Assembly (NCBI RefSeq): GCF_000224145.3
Contig: NC_020168.2
Coordinates: forward strand, 6,177,727 to 6,241,726
Source of the DNA: Ciona intestinalis
Taxonomy: Eukaryota > Chordata > Ascidiacea > Phlebobranchia > Cionidae
Length of the DNA stretch: 64,000 nt
Direction of reading: 5' to 3'
Positions within the stretch are counted from its first letter, which is position 1; each line of letters starts with the position of its first letter. A program made the position numbers and the translations under genes. Below the pieces are notes generated by a model, which was not told the DNA's origin, did no database searches, and saw nothing but the letters and a program-made list of their open reading frames with translations. This document shows, piece by piece, positions 13,060 to 22,700 of the stretch.

Positions 13060-13380
13060 GTTTGTTTTTTATTACATCAATACACCAGTAAGTACCGTAT
13101 ATAGCTATCAGAAACATTATAGGCTTATTCAAGTGTAGCCTACCGTACCAAAACAAGTTCTCGTAAGAACTCGTAACATAAAATCGCATTTACAATGCAC
13201 CTAAATGTAGGGCTTGTAGAAAATACGTTATACGAGGTATCGCATTACGGATGCCTATCGTCGCCTTTTGTATTTTTGTAACTTTACTCAAAACGTTTAA
13301 ACAGATTACATTGGCTGGGTGATGGTTTGGTAACTGTGGAATAAAAGGTTTAAGAGTGAAACAAATTCAAATAAGGTAAT

Positions 13381-13575
13381 TTAACCGGGATTGGTAAATA
13401 AACTGGTATTTGATGCAAAAACTACAGCCAGACAGCAAAATCCATTCATAAAACCGCGACGTAATAATAAATTATAATGGGCATTGTTCGCGTCAATAGG
13501 CCTCTTATTTTCTGAGCAGTTTCGGTGTATTCCTAGGCCGTGTATTGAGTAGGCCATGCGCCTTCGCATATCCTG
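13381..13575 (-). repeat. Interspersed repeat, first of three copies
   Basis: Contains GGTAAATAAACTGGTATTTG, AAAATCCATTCATAAAACCG and CGCGTCAATAGGCCTCTTAT. Close copies occur at 60164-60305 (opposite orientation) and 61303-61450. The open reading frame across it is a consequence of the repeat, not a gene. Confidence 0.6.
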
Positions 13576-13680
13576 CACGTTATTTCCACTAACTGAGATG
13601 CAATAGATAGCAAGACTGTGACTGGAAGCAAAGATTTTCAAATGGTACTTGTTATGAAAAGAGAGTTTTACGATTGCCCA

Positions 13681-13876
13681 TATAATAGAATGGGGAAAGA
13701 TAGGACACATTTAGTGCGGAATATCCAAATATCCTGAACGTGTTTAAACATTTAACAACGGTCTATGGGAGTCGTAGGGATACGGATTTATATTTATTTG
13801 AATTTTCTTTGTTTACTACTAAATGTGACTAGTAAATAGAATGATAAGGTGTTCCATCTTCCCCCACCCTACTATA
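13681..13876. mobile_element. GTAGGG-family MITE
   Basis: Complete copy, left end TATAATAGAATGGGGAAAG, right end CTTCCCCCACCCTACTATA, adjacent to the interspersed repeat. Confidence 0.75.
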
Positions 13877-14054
13877 TATTATACAACTTCGCATACGAAA
13901 CAACGAAGGAAATTAGCAACAACGACAGTCGTTTAAAACAGGCGTAGGATAAAAACTATTTGAGGAAATGCGGCAAATAAAAAGCGTGGCTGCTAAATCT
14001 TCGAAAAGCCAGTAAATATTTTTTGTTGTTTATTTACAGACATGCTTATACACG

Positions 14055-17053
14055 ATGAGACCCTACAGTATATCTCGATTACGTTATAGGAATTGTATGT
14101 TTGTGGGGATTACTTTGTCGGTGTCCTGTTGTACGTTTATTTTGATGATTACGTCACAGACTAACCCATTTGTTGGACACGTAAGCGAAAATCAACCAAT
14201 CAGAACGGCGTTTGGAAGCTTTATACCATTCAAGAAAAGGTAAGAACATAAACTTAATGATTGCACGTTTTGCGACGTGTATGAATAACATGAATTGTAC
14301 CTTATTTTTATACGGCGAGTCTACAAGAGATGTTATAACATGGGTGATCTCTTTCATACACCTCGTGTCCGCTTACAGGCTACCACGTATGTAACTTTGT
14401 TAGTGAATGATTTTTGGATGGCCGGTCAAGCCATAAAGGAGCAATTAGCGTTGAGTTTCTTGCCCCAAGATACATTCGCATGTCAGTATCGGGCTTCGAA
14501 CCCACATCTATTTGGTTAATAGTTCTCACGTTTATACTATATATTTGTATCCATAGGAAAACAGTAATCTTGTCATGGCGTCGACCATGGGGGTATGCGT
14601 GGAAGGGCCATGCTGAGGGACATACGGTTGGGGAATGTGTTCTAACTTATGATAGGAGTCGAATCCAGGAAGCGGCTGCCGTTATATTTCATTACACGGC
14701 GCTAGATGAGGAAACATTGCCCTGGAAGCATTTCAGGTAGGAGTGCGAATCCGGCGCTGTGTTTATACCACAGAAATAAAAAAAGAATAGAACGCGCATC
14801 TCCAATGTCGGTAAAGGAGAGAGGTGATACACTCTCTCTCTCTTTTTTGCGAGTCGTTCCCGTTTACCAAAGTCAATATAGACGGTGCCGTTTACTATTG
14901 TAGTCAATGGAATCCAGGGCGTTTTATGTAGTTTTTTCGGTTTTTCTGTGGTTTATACTGAATAAAGATTTATAGTAGGGTGGGGAGAGATTGGACACCT
15001 TTTCATTCTATTTTCGTCCCATATGGTAATAACAAAAAACATTCAAAGAGTTAACCGTGAAAACACGATAACGGTAATTGAATATTATGTGCTAAAGGTG
15101 TCCCATCTTACCCCACAGCACTGTAGTTATCCTCCGGGGTTATTGCTGGTAGGTATCTTGTAAATGATCCCCAAGCCTGCCGAGACTAGAACCCTTTGGT
15201 ATACACTGCATAATGTATTGTATATACGAGTTAGAAGTAAAGTCCTATATTGCAACACCCGGGACACTACAGCATATTCTCACTAATTGCTATCAGACCT
15301 CACATTTTATCTAAAAGTTACTTTATATTCGACAACAGTATGTAAGTCTATACAGTGTTTAAAGATCAACGGTTGTATATTCTTTTATATAAGGGTAAGG
15401 TCTTACGGAAAACAACTTATAAAACAATAAGCAAGTTTGTTAAAACACAAATTTATTTTTCAGGAAACCAAGTCAATACTACGTATTCTGGGCAATGGAC
15501 AACCCCGCCTACATGCGAAACAACGAAAACTTTCATCCGAACCATTTCGATCGTGCGTTCATAAACTGGACTATGACGTACAGACTTATGTCGGACGTTT
15601 TTTATCCTTTCCTCAACATGGAGATGGCAAAAAATATTTTCTCAAGGGGGAGCGATTTTGTGGAAGAGAATTTAAAACATAAAGAAAAACTAGCCGTTAG
15701 TATTCTTCTCAATTATCATATATTACCATTTATTCTTGCTTAGCGATTTTTAACAGTTATAACGCAGGTGTCCATACTACACGTGTTATATGCTGACGTA
15801 TAGTAAGTTGGGGGAGATGGGGCATCTTATTATTCTATTTTCGAGTCCCATTTGGTAGTAAACAAAGAATATTCAAAAAATTATAAAACCATATCCTTAC
15901 GTCTCCCATAGACCGTTATTATTGTTTATCAGGATATTTAGATAGTATGTGCTAAAGATGTCCCATCCTCCCCCATCCTACTACACATGCATTTTCGCTT
16001 GTGTTATCTACCGTAAGGTTTGCAACTTATCACGGATTTGATAATGACTGCTACTTTGGAGGACATAGTACGACTATGTATTGAACCATAGTAACACATC
16101 TAACTCAATATACATACACACGTATTTCCACATACCTTTGTCCGTTTAGTTCGTGGTCTTCGTATTGACTTCTATGTACTATCTTTGCCTAACTATATTA
16201 CTACAAACGTCATCACTATAAACGACACATGAAGATCTAAATAGTTTCGCTACCTAAACGAATGAAAGTTAAGAAATGCTTGCTGCTAGCATCTGCAACT
16301 TGTTGTTTACTAGCGTTGTACTGCCTGTGCACTATAGGCAGCAAATGAAATGCCGCAGAGAAAACGCGTGTTTGTAAAAGTCACTAATCAGCAGCAAACG
16401 CGCTCTGGAGCAAACGCGCTCTGAGAGGTGTTAACGAACACTGAGCATTAGGCGTATACTAACCAACTAATATATTCCAGCTTTGGGTGGTGAACGATTG
16501 CGAATTACTCCGAGGTTCCAAGTTACGAATGGAATACGCGAATGCTCTTGTGGAAGCTGGTCTGCCATTAGATAGATACGGTTGGTGTTTCAATAACAAG
16601 CAAGCTTATAAGAAACTAAGCGATGAAGTCTTGCTGTCGTACAAGTTCTATCTCGCATTTGAAGAGACACAGAACTGCATTGACTACTTGACTGATGAGT
16701 TTTGGGAAAAAGGCGTTCTGATGGGCCGAGTCCCAGTTGTTTGGGGGCCTACAAAAATGACGGTGGCCAGGCTCGCTCCACCTGGGTCTTATATCCACAC
16801 AGACAACTTTGAAAGCCCGGCCAAGTTGGTTGAATATCTTTTATACCTTGATCAGAACGATGAAGCTTATTTAAAATACTTTGACTGGTATGTAAACCCG
16901 AATTCTGAAACAATAAGGGTCCAAGAACTTTATAAAATAACAGGTGAAGAATTATTGTGTCGTAAACTGCTTGATAATCCAAGACGGAAAGTAACGGGAG
17001 ATATTTCTTATTTTCAATACGGACAAGATTGGGGAAAATGTATTGATTCTTGA
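14055..17053 (+). CDS. GT10 alpha-1,3-fucosyltransferase, copy 1
   Basis: Predicted Golgi type II membrane glycosyltransferase that transfers fucose from GDP-fucose to N-acetylglucosamine-type acceptors. Four phased exons: 14055-14239, 14557-14736, 15464-15695, 16481-17053, giving 389 aa. Exon 1 encodes the short cytoplasmic tail and signal anchor (FVGITLSVSCCTFILMI). Exon 2 carries WRRPWGYAWKGH, TYDRS and FHYTALDEETLPWKHFR. Exon 3 has the SQYYVFWAMDNPAY and FINWTMTYR stretch. Exon 4 has the GT10 donor-binding region: YGWCF, KFYLAFEET, DYLTDEFW, GRVPVVWGP, PGSYIHTDNFESP and YLLYLDQNDEAYLKYFDW. The usual family FENS motif reads FEET here (near residues 259-262). It is nearly identical to copy 2 over exons 2-4, so the pair is a recent tandem duplication; exon 1 and the C-terminal ~20 residues differ most. 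Acceptor specificity cannot be read. Confidence 0.9.
14971..15125. mobile_element. GTAGGG-family MITE, fucosyltransferase 1 intron 2
   Basis: About 155 bp, internally shortened; ends TATAGTAGGGTGGGGAGAG and CATCTTACCCCACAGCACTG. Copy 2 lacks this element, so it was inserted after the duplication or lost from copy 2. Confidence 0.7.
15799..15984. mobile_element. GTAGGG-family MITE, fucosyltransferase 1 intron 3
   Basis: Ends TATAGTAAGTTGGGGGAGAT and CCATCCTCCCCCATCCTACT. It is absent from the much shorter equivalent intron of copy 2 (21394-21490). Confidence 0.7.
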
Positions 17054-17673
17054 GTTTATTATATAGGGTGCATTTTAAATGTTTATTCTATAACCGTGAC
17101 GAGGCCCTATGGCGAGGCAAGACAGCGGAGACCTGTGGGATTCTGGCCAGAGTAGACATATCACTCAAAATGGGACCTTTGTTTTAAGAATTTATATGCA
17201 AGTTTCATTTCACTGTGAGTTTGATTTTTTTGCGGGTAGTTGTTATATAACGACTGTCGTTTACTATAACTTCTCTTTCTTTCGCCTTAGAGAACTATTG
17301 TGAACCTTGTTATACTGTGTGACTGAAAAGCTAGAATAAAAGTCAGTTGGTGGTAATACCGGGGTTGTAACGATTATTTTTTAAGCTTAAAGCAAGTTAC
17401 ATTCAATCGTTCAATCATTCTTTTTACCTATTTTTTTAAAAAATCCTTTTATTGTGGGGTCGTATCTGTGGTTATTTGTTTTGGCTTTTGCAAAAAAATA
17501 TTTATGAACGTTATTCGTTGTATACGAAGCGTGGAAAAGGGATATAGTCAAATAATTTACCATTGTACGCCTGTTAAGCATAATATTAGGGTTTCTCGGG
17601 TCGTGTGCTATGAAACGATCTCAGACGTGCCGCAAAACTTTCTTTTACAACCTCTGTTGCGATTTAGTTGCGT

Positions 17674-18266
17674 ATAGTAAGATGGGTGAAGATATATAGG
17701 ACAGTTTATCAGACTTTTGTAATTTTCTTTATGCAGAACCCTTCAATGATAATCAAAAAATGTTACAGAATTATGCAGCAGTATTATCACAACTTTATAA
17801 AACGCGCGTCAGAGCCGATTAATGTTGGTAAATATTGAAAAAAATGCTAAATAGAAACAGTTTTTTTACACACAGGTGAAAAATACAATTTAGTAAGGTG
17901 CCAATTTTGAATGCTGGCTAAATCATAGTAAAGCCGATAAAATGTTGTAATTTGCGAGTGTGAATGATTAAACTAGATTTTTTACCTTCATAAAACAAGC
18001 TTGAATATTTCGTACAGTTATATGTAGTCTCATAAAACTAGTTTTAGTTTTGTAAAAAACTAAGATAGAAAATGGGCCGGGGCTCAATATGACTTTAATT
18101 TAGAATAATAACAACAACTTTATATTGTTTTAAAGGTACGTATATGAAGTTTACATGGCTAAGAAACTAGCACAGCCGAGAATTTCGGTTGGTTAACTAT
18201 AAGCTGCAAAATATTGTTAATGTAAAAATATTTAAATTTGGTGTCCCATTCCCCCCCACATTGTAG
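17674..18266. mobile_element. ~590 bp GTAGGG-related element, copy 1
   Basis: Begins TATAGTAAGATGGGTGAAGA and ends GTGTCCCATTCCCCCCCACA, so its ends belong to the MITE family. Its interior (AGTATTATCAC, ATCATAGTAAAGCCGAT, CATAAAACTAGTTTT) is unrelated to the short elements and is shared with the copy at 18588-19178. Confidence 0.65.
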
Positions 18267-18371
18267 TTTTGCAGGTTTTTATTGCCAAACTTTAGAAGAT
18301 TTGCTTTTAATTTAATAAATTATACCTCAGATTCAAACAAAACATACTAATATAATAAAAAGATAAAATGA

Positions 18372-18490
18372 AATTATATCCGGAATTCGTCCGTTTTGTC
18401 TGTTTTGTTCGGATTTCGCTGCCGCATGCGGAACTCGGTATTGGGTTCGCATACGACTTCGCATGCCGGATACTGTGTACAGCCACTTTA
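18372..18490. repeat. Fragment of the TTACAG inverted-repeat element
   Basis: The interior (GGATTTCGCTGCCGCATGC, CATACGACTTCGCATGCCG, ACTGTGTACAGCCAC) matches the complete element at 44969-45134, but both terminal repeats are lost. It lies between the two ~590 bp elements. Confidence 0.6.
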
Positions 18491-18587
18491 AAGCGATACA
18501 AGTGCTGTGCCGTGTGCCTAAAAATGTCAGAACGTAGCATAGTAGGCTACACCCCAATATAGTGGCCAGTCTGCCCATACACAAAAA

Positions 18588-19178
18588 GGAGGGTGGGGGG
18601 AGATGGGACACTTTGTCAGACAAGACTTTTTTTTAATTTTCTTTTTACGGAACCCCATTTAATGATAATGAGGAAAATAAGGTCACAGAATTATTGGGCA
18701 GTATTATCACGACTTTATAAAATGCCCGTTAAAGCTGATTACTGTTTTTAAATATTAAAAAAGGGGAAAAATAGAAACAGTATACCTTGAACGGGTAAAA
18801 AAATGCGAAATAGTAAGGTGCTATTTTTTAATGCTCGCTAAATCATAGTAAAGCCGATGATTTTTTTTAGTTTGCGTGTGCGAACGATTAAACTAGTTTC
18901 ATAGCTTCATAAAACAACCTTGAATATTTCGTACAGTTTGATTTTGTTTCATAAAACTAGTTTTCGTTTTTTAAATAATAAAACACTGAGATATAAGCAT
19001 GAAGAAAATAGGCAGGGGTCAATATGAATTTAATTTGTAATAACAACAACAAACAAATACGTTATATATATGAAGTTTACATGGCAAAGAAACTAGCACA
19101 GCCTGTTAAATTCGGTAGGTTAACTACAAGTTGCAGAATACTGCTAAATTTAGAGTCCCATCTTCCCCCACATTGTAG
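18588..19178. mobile_element. ~590 bp GTAGGG-related element, copy 2
   Basis: Begins AGGGTGGGGGGAGATGGGAC and ends AGTCCCATCTTCCCCCACAT. It follows copy 1 in the same orientation along its whole length with moderate divergence, including the GAAGTTTACATGGC and AAACTAGCACAGCC stretch. Confidence 0.65.
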
Positions 19179-20237
19179 TTTTGTATGTTTTCATTGCCAA
19201 ACTTTGAAAGGTTTGCTTCTAATTTAGTAATTTATACTTCAGGGTTATTCAACTATAACTAATTGTCCATTAATGTTCGAATATTACCCATTGTCGTTCA
19301 AACAATACCAATTGTTATGAAATAATATAATGTATAGGTAACATGTTAAAAACTATAGCAGTAAGGCAAGAAAAAGAATGTTTATACTTAATTTTCAAAG
19401 CGTACAGTATTATTTCGTGTTATTTACGTATATTCCTATTTATAAATACACTTATTAATCAAAATTAACAATGATTTTAAACTGTCCCATCTTATCCTGT
19501 GTGTTTTTAAATTTGTAAAATTTCACCTGCTGTGCGGATCGCTAAATAACTCCGCGTGTGTTTTAATATATTTTATTAAATTGTTGTCAATTAATAAAGG
19601 AATGATAGTACTAATTCGTGGTATTACTCAAAAACCGTCATCTATTTTGATTTTGGAAATATTTGGCAATTTGTGCTTAAGCGTCTCATCTTGCCCCAGT
19701 GTACTATACATATTACGTTACGAAACTTTCTACTCAATGGGTTATATTGTGGCCAGCCTTTTGTGTTTTTTGTAACGGTAGCCAAACCGTTTTAGGTCCA
19801 CCAACAGTGGACTATGTTATGGTGACTGTTGAATGAAAGGTTCTAACTTCAAATGTTGAGCTGAAGTTAAACAGAAGTACAAAGTACTTTGTTACATAAT
19901 ATCGGTTTATCTTTATCGGCATTTGATGTATATATGTTAAATAAATTTAGGTTAATTTATAAGATAGAGCGGGGGCTATGGGGTGTTCAGTTTTAGTTAA
20001 TTCCCCTCGTTTTCTTTGTTTTTATTAATTTGATCCTCGTTATCTTATCATGAATTGTCATTTATCTCTTGCAATACAATATCAATATATTAATTAAAAC
20101 ATCAAGAGAAGGAAAGTTAGCAAGCAAAAGGAAAGTTGAAAAAACACAAGGGAATTCTTTAAACAAAGGGTGGCCGCCTAACCTTCGAAAAGCCAGTAAA
20201 TATTTTTATGTTGTTTATCTACAGACTTGCTTACGCG

Positions 20238-22066
20238 ATGAGATCTTACAGTATTTCTAGAATACGGTATATGAATTGTATTTTTGTGTGGATTACTTTG
20301 TCGGTTTTCTGTTGTACGTTTATCTTGATGATTACGTCACAGACTGATCCGTTTGTTGGACACGATCAGCCAAAGTCGTAAGTGTACGTTATATATATAT
20401 AGTAGGGTGGGGTGAAAATGGGATACATTTAGCACATAATTCCCAAACATTTTTTAATTTTTGTGTTTTAAACAATTAACAACAGTTTATGGGAGTCGTG
20501 GGGATACTGTTTTGTAATTCTTTGTTTACCACCAAATGAGACGGAAAAATAAAATGGAAAGGGGTCTCCCAACCCTGCTATATTTTTGTAAATATTCTTT
20601 GTTTACCACCAAATAGGACAAGAAAAGAGTGAAAGCATGAACCATCTTACCCACCTTACAAAATTGTATCCATAGGAAAACAGTAATCTTGTCATGGCGT
20701 CGACCATGGGGGTATGCGTGGAAGGGCCATGCCGAGGGACATACGGTTGGGGAATGTGTTCTAACTTATGACAGGAGTCGAATCGAGGAAGCAGCTGCCG
20801 TTATATTTCATTACACGGCGCTAGATGAGGAAACATTGCCCTGGAAGCATTTCAGGTATAAGGGTGTGCGATGCAGGCTGGATTATTTAAATACGTATTT
20901 TAGGAATATTTGATTAAAAAAAACAATGATTACCCACAGAGTTACATGCGATGTAACTCGTATAGGGGTAATATCTTTAGTAGGCAATTGGTCATGTTCG
21001 TCATTACCGCACATAATAACTAACTACCCTGGCCTCGAAAACTCAAAAAATCAAGTAATGCAACAACGATACAGTTTATATTCTATTCCACGTTGATATA
21101 TGAATGGTTGCTACGGCAAACAGCAACTACTCTGACAAACGTCAACAACTATTTTTTTCAGAAAACCAAGTCAATACTACGTATTCTGGGCAATGGACAA
21201 CCCCGCCTACATGCGAAACAACGAAAACTTTCATCCGAACCATTTCGATCGTGCGTTCATAAACTGGACTATGACGTACAGACTTATGTCGGACGTTTTT
21301 TATCCTTTCCTCAACATGGAGATGGCAAAGAATATTTTCTCAAGGGGGAGCGATTTTGTGGAAGAAAATTTAAAACGAAAACACAAACTAGCAGTAAGTA
21401 TTCGGTGTGAGTTTTTTTTGTATGGCCAACTAATTGGACAGTACACGCACTTGGCATGGAGTATGAGGCTAAATAACTAATATATTCTAGCTTTGGGTGG
21501 TGAACGATTGCGAATTACTCCGAGGTTCCAAGTTACGAATGGAATACGCCAATGCTCTTGTGGAAGCTGGCCTGCCATTAGATAGATACGGTTGGTGTTT
21601 CAGTAACAAGCAAGCTTATAAGAAACTAAGCGATGAAATCTTGCTGTCGTACAAGTTCTATCTCGCATTTGAAGAGACACAGAACTGCATTGACTACTTG
21701 ACTGACGAGTTTTGGGAAAAAGGCGTTCTGATGGGCCGAGTCCCAGTTGTTTGGGGGCCTACAAAAATGACAGTGGCCAGGCTCGCTCCACCTGGGTCTT
21801 ATATCCACACAGACAACTTTGAAAGCCCGGCCAAGTTGGTTGAATATCTTTTATACCTTGATCAGAACGATGAAGCTTATTTAAAATATTTTGACTGGTA
21901 TATAAACCCGAACTCTGAAACAATAAGAATTCAAGGTCTTTATAAAATAACAGGGGAACACTTGTTATGTCATAAACTGCTTAATAATCCAAAAAGTAAC
22001 GTCAAAGTTGATATTTCTGGGTTTCATTACGGCCAAGATTGGGGGACTTGTATTGAGAATGTGTAG
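20238..22066 (+). CDS. GT10 alpha-1,3-fucosyltransferase, copy 2
   Basis: Same predicted Golgi role as copy 1. Four phased exons: 20238-20377, 20676-20855, 21162-21393, 21491-22066, giving 375 aa. The signal anchor is FVWITLSVFCCTFILMI. Exon 1 is 45 bp shorter than in copy 1 because the donor lies earlier, so the stem region is shorter. Exons 2-4 differ from copy 1 at only a few positions (for example RSRIEEAAA against RSRIQEAAA). The C-terminal ~25 residues differ more (HLLCHKLLNNPKSNVKVDIS). The FEET motif, GRVPVVWGP and YLKYFDW are all kept. Introns 2 and 3 lack the MITEs found in copy 1. The reading frame is intact, so I see no reason to call it a pseudogene. Confidence 0.9.
20399..20583. 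mobile_element. GTAGGG-family MITE, fucosyltransferase 2 intron 1
   Basis: Complete copy with left end TATAGTAGGGTGGGGTGAA and right end GTCTCCCAACCCTGCTATA. A second, right-end fragment (TTTGTTTACCACCAAATAGG to CATCTTACCCACC) follows to about 20660. Confidence 0.7.
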
Positions 22067-22700
22067 TAGTTTTGACATTTATTTTCTATATAAGCGTGTC
22101 CCTAGGACGAGGCACGCTATGGACTTAGTAGCAGCTTCAATCTTTGGACCCATATCCTACGGTTAATTGTTCACCATTGGTGCTTGCTATAATAAGTACC
22201 GTGGTTATGTGCTTAATAAATAAAAAGGTTATGGTAATATAGTAGGGTGGGGGAAGATAGGCCACATTTCCATTCTATTTTCTCGTCACATTTGGTAGTA
22301 TACAAAGAAAATTCAAATAAATATAAAACCGTATTCTCATGACTCCCATAGAGCATAGACCGTTGTTAGTTGTTTAAAACACAATCAGAATATTTAAATA
22401 TTTTGTAAAGATGTCCCATTTCCCCCCACTCAACTATATTAAACTTAATACTGGCCTGCTACAAATGTTGCAACGAAATTGTATTTGTAATGTGAGCACA
22501 AAGAACCAATACCACACATCCATGAAAGATTAATCACCAGAAACAAAATTTTGCAAAGTAATTATAAAAAAGAACTTCGATAACAGAAATTTAAAAATTG
22601 TAATTTTACTGATTTTTTTCTATAAAACCCGTACACACAACGACATAAAACGATTCTCTGCTCCCTCATAGGATAGAAATAACACTAAAGCACCATAATT
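22067..22700. other. Convergent 3' spacer of fucosyltransferase 2 and GCN1
   Basis: The two genes converge here. It holds an AATAAATAAA-type poly(A) signal for the + strand gene near 22213-22222, one complete MITE and AT-rich 3' UTR sequence for GCN1. No further gene is seen. Confidence 0.5.
22239..22438. mobile_element. GTAGGG-family MITE
   Basis: Complete copy: TATAGTAGGGTGGGGGAAGA at the left end, CCATTTCCCCCCACTCAAC then TATA at the right. Confidence 0.75.

Larger units (their letters stand above)
10459..14054. other. Spacer between JmjC-A and the first fucosyltransferase
   Basis: No coding exon recognised. An AATAAA near 10631 (GTGCAATAAAAGG) is a plausible poly(A) signal for the upstream gene. 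The rest holds four MITE copies and one longer interspersed repeat, annotated separately. Just before the next gene, TTGTTGTTTATTTACAG ends at 14039 and is conserved before the second fucosyltransferase. Confidence 0.5.
17054..20237. other. Spacer between fucosyltransferase copies 1 and 2
   Basis: No coding exon recognised. AATAAAAG at about 17334-17341 may serve polyadenylation of copy 1. Most of 17674-19178 is a pair of ~590 bp related elements. Fragments near 19485 and 19680 end in CCCATCTTATCC-like and TCATCTTGCCCCAG-like sequence and are remnants of the same terminal repeat. From 20170 the sequence resembles the 5' flank of copy 1 and ends in GTTTATCTACAG at 20224, 13 bases before the ATG. 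Confidence 0.5.

Noticed and set aside
13381..13710. 109-codon frame on -
   Set aside because: It coincides with a three-copy interspersed repeat whose other copies break the frame, and it runs into a MITE.
20238..22066. Second fucosyltransferase as an assembly duplicate of the first
   Set aside because: Exon 1, the C-terminal end, all introns and MITE content differ, so these are distinct loci. Read depth would settle it.
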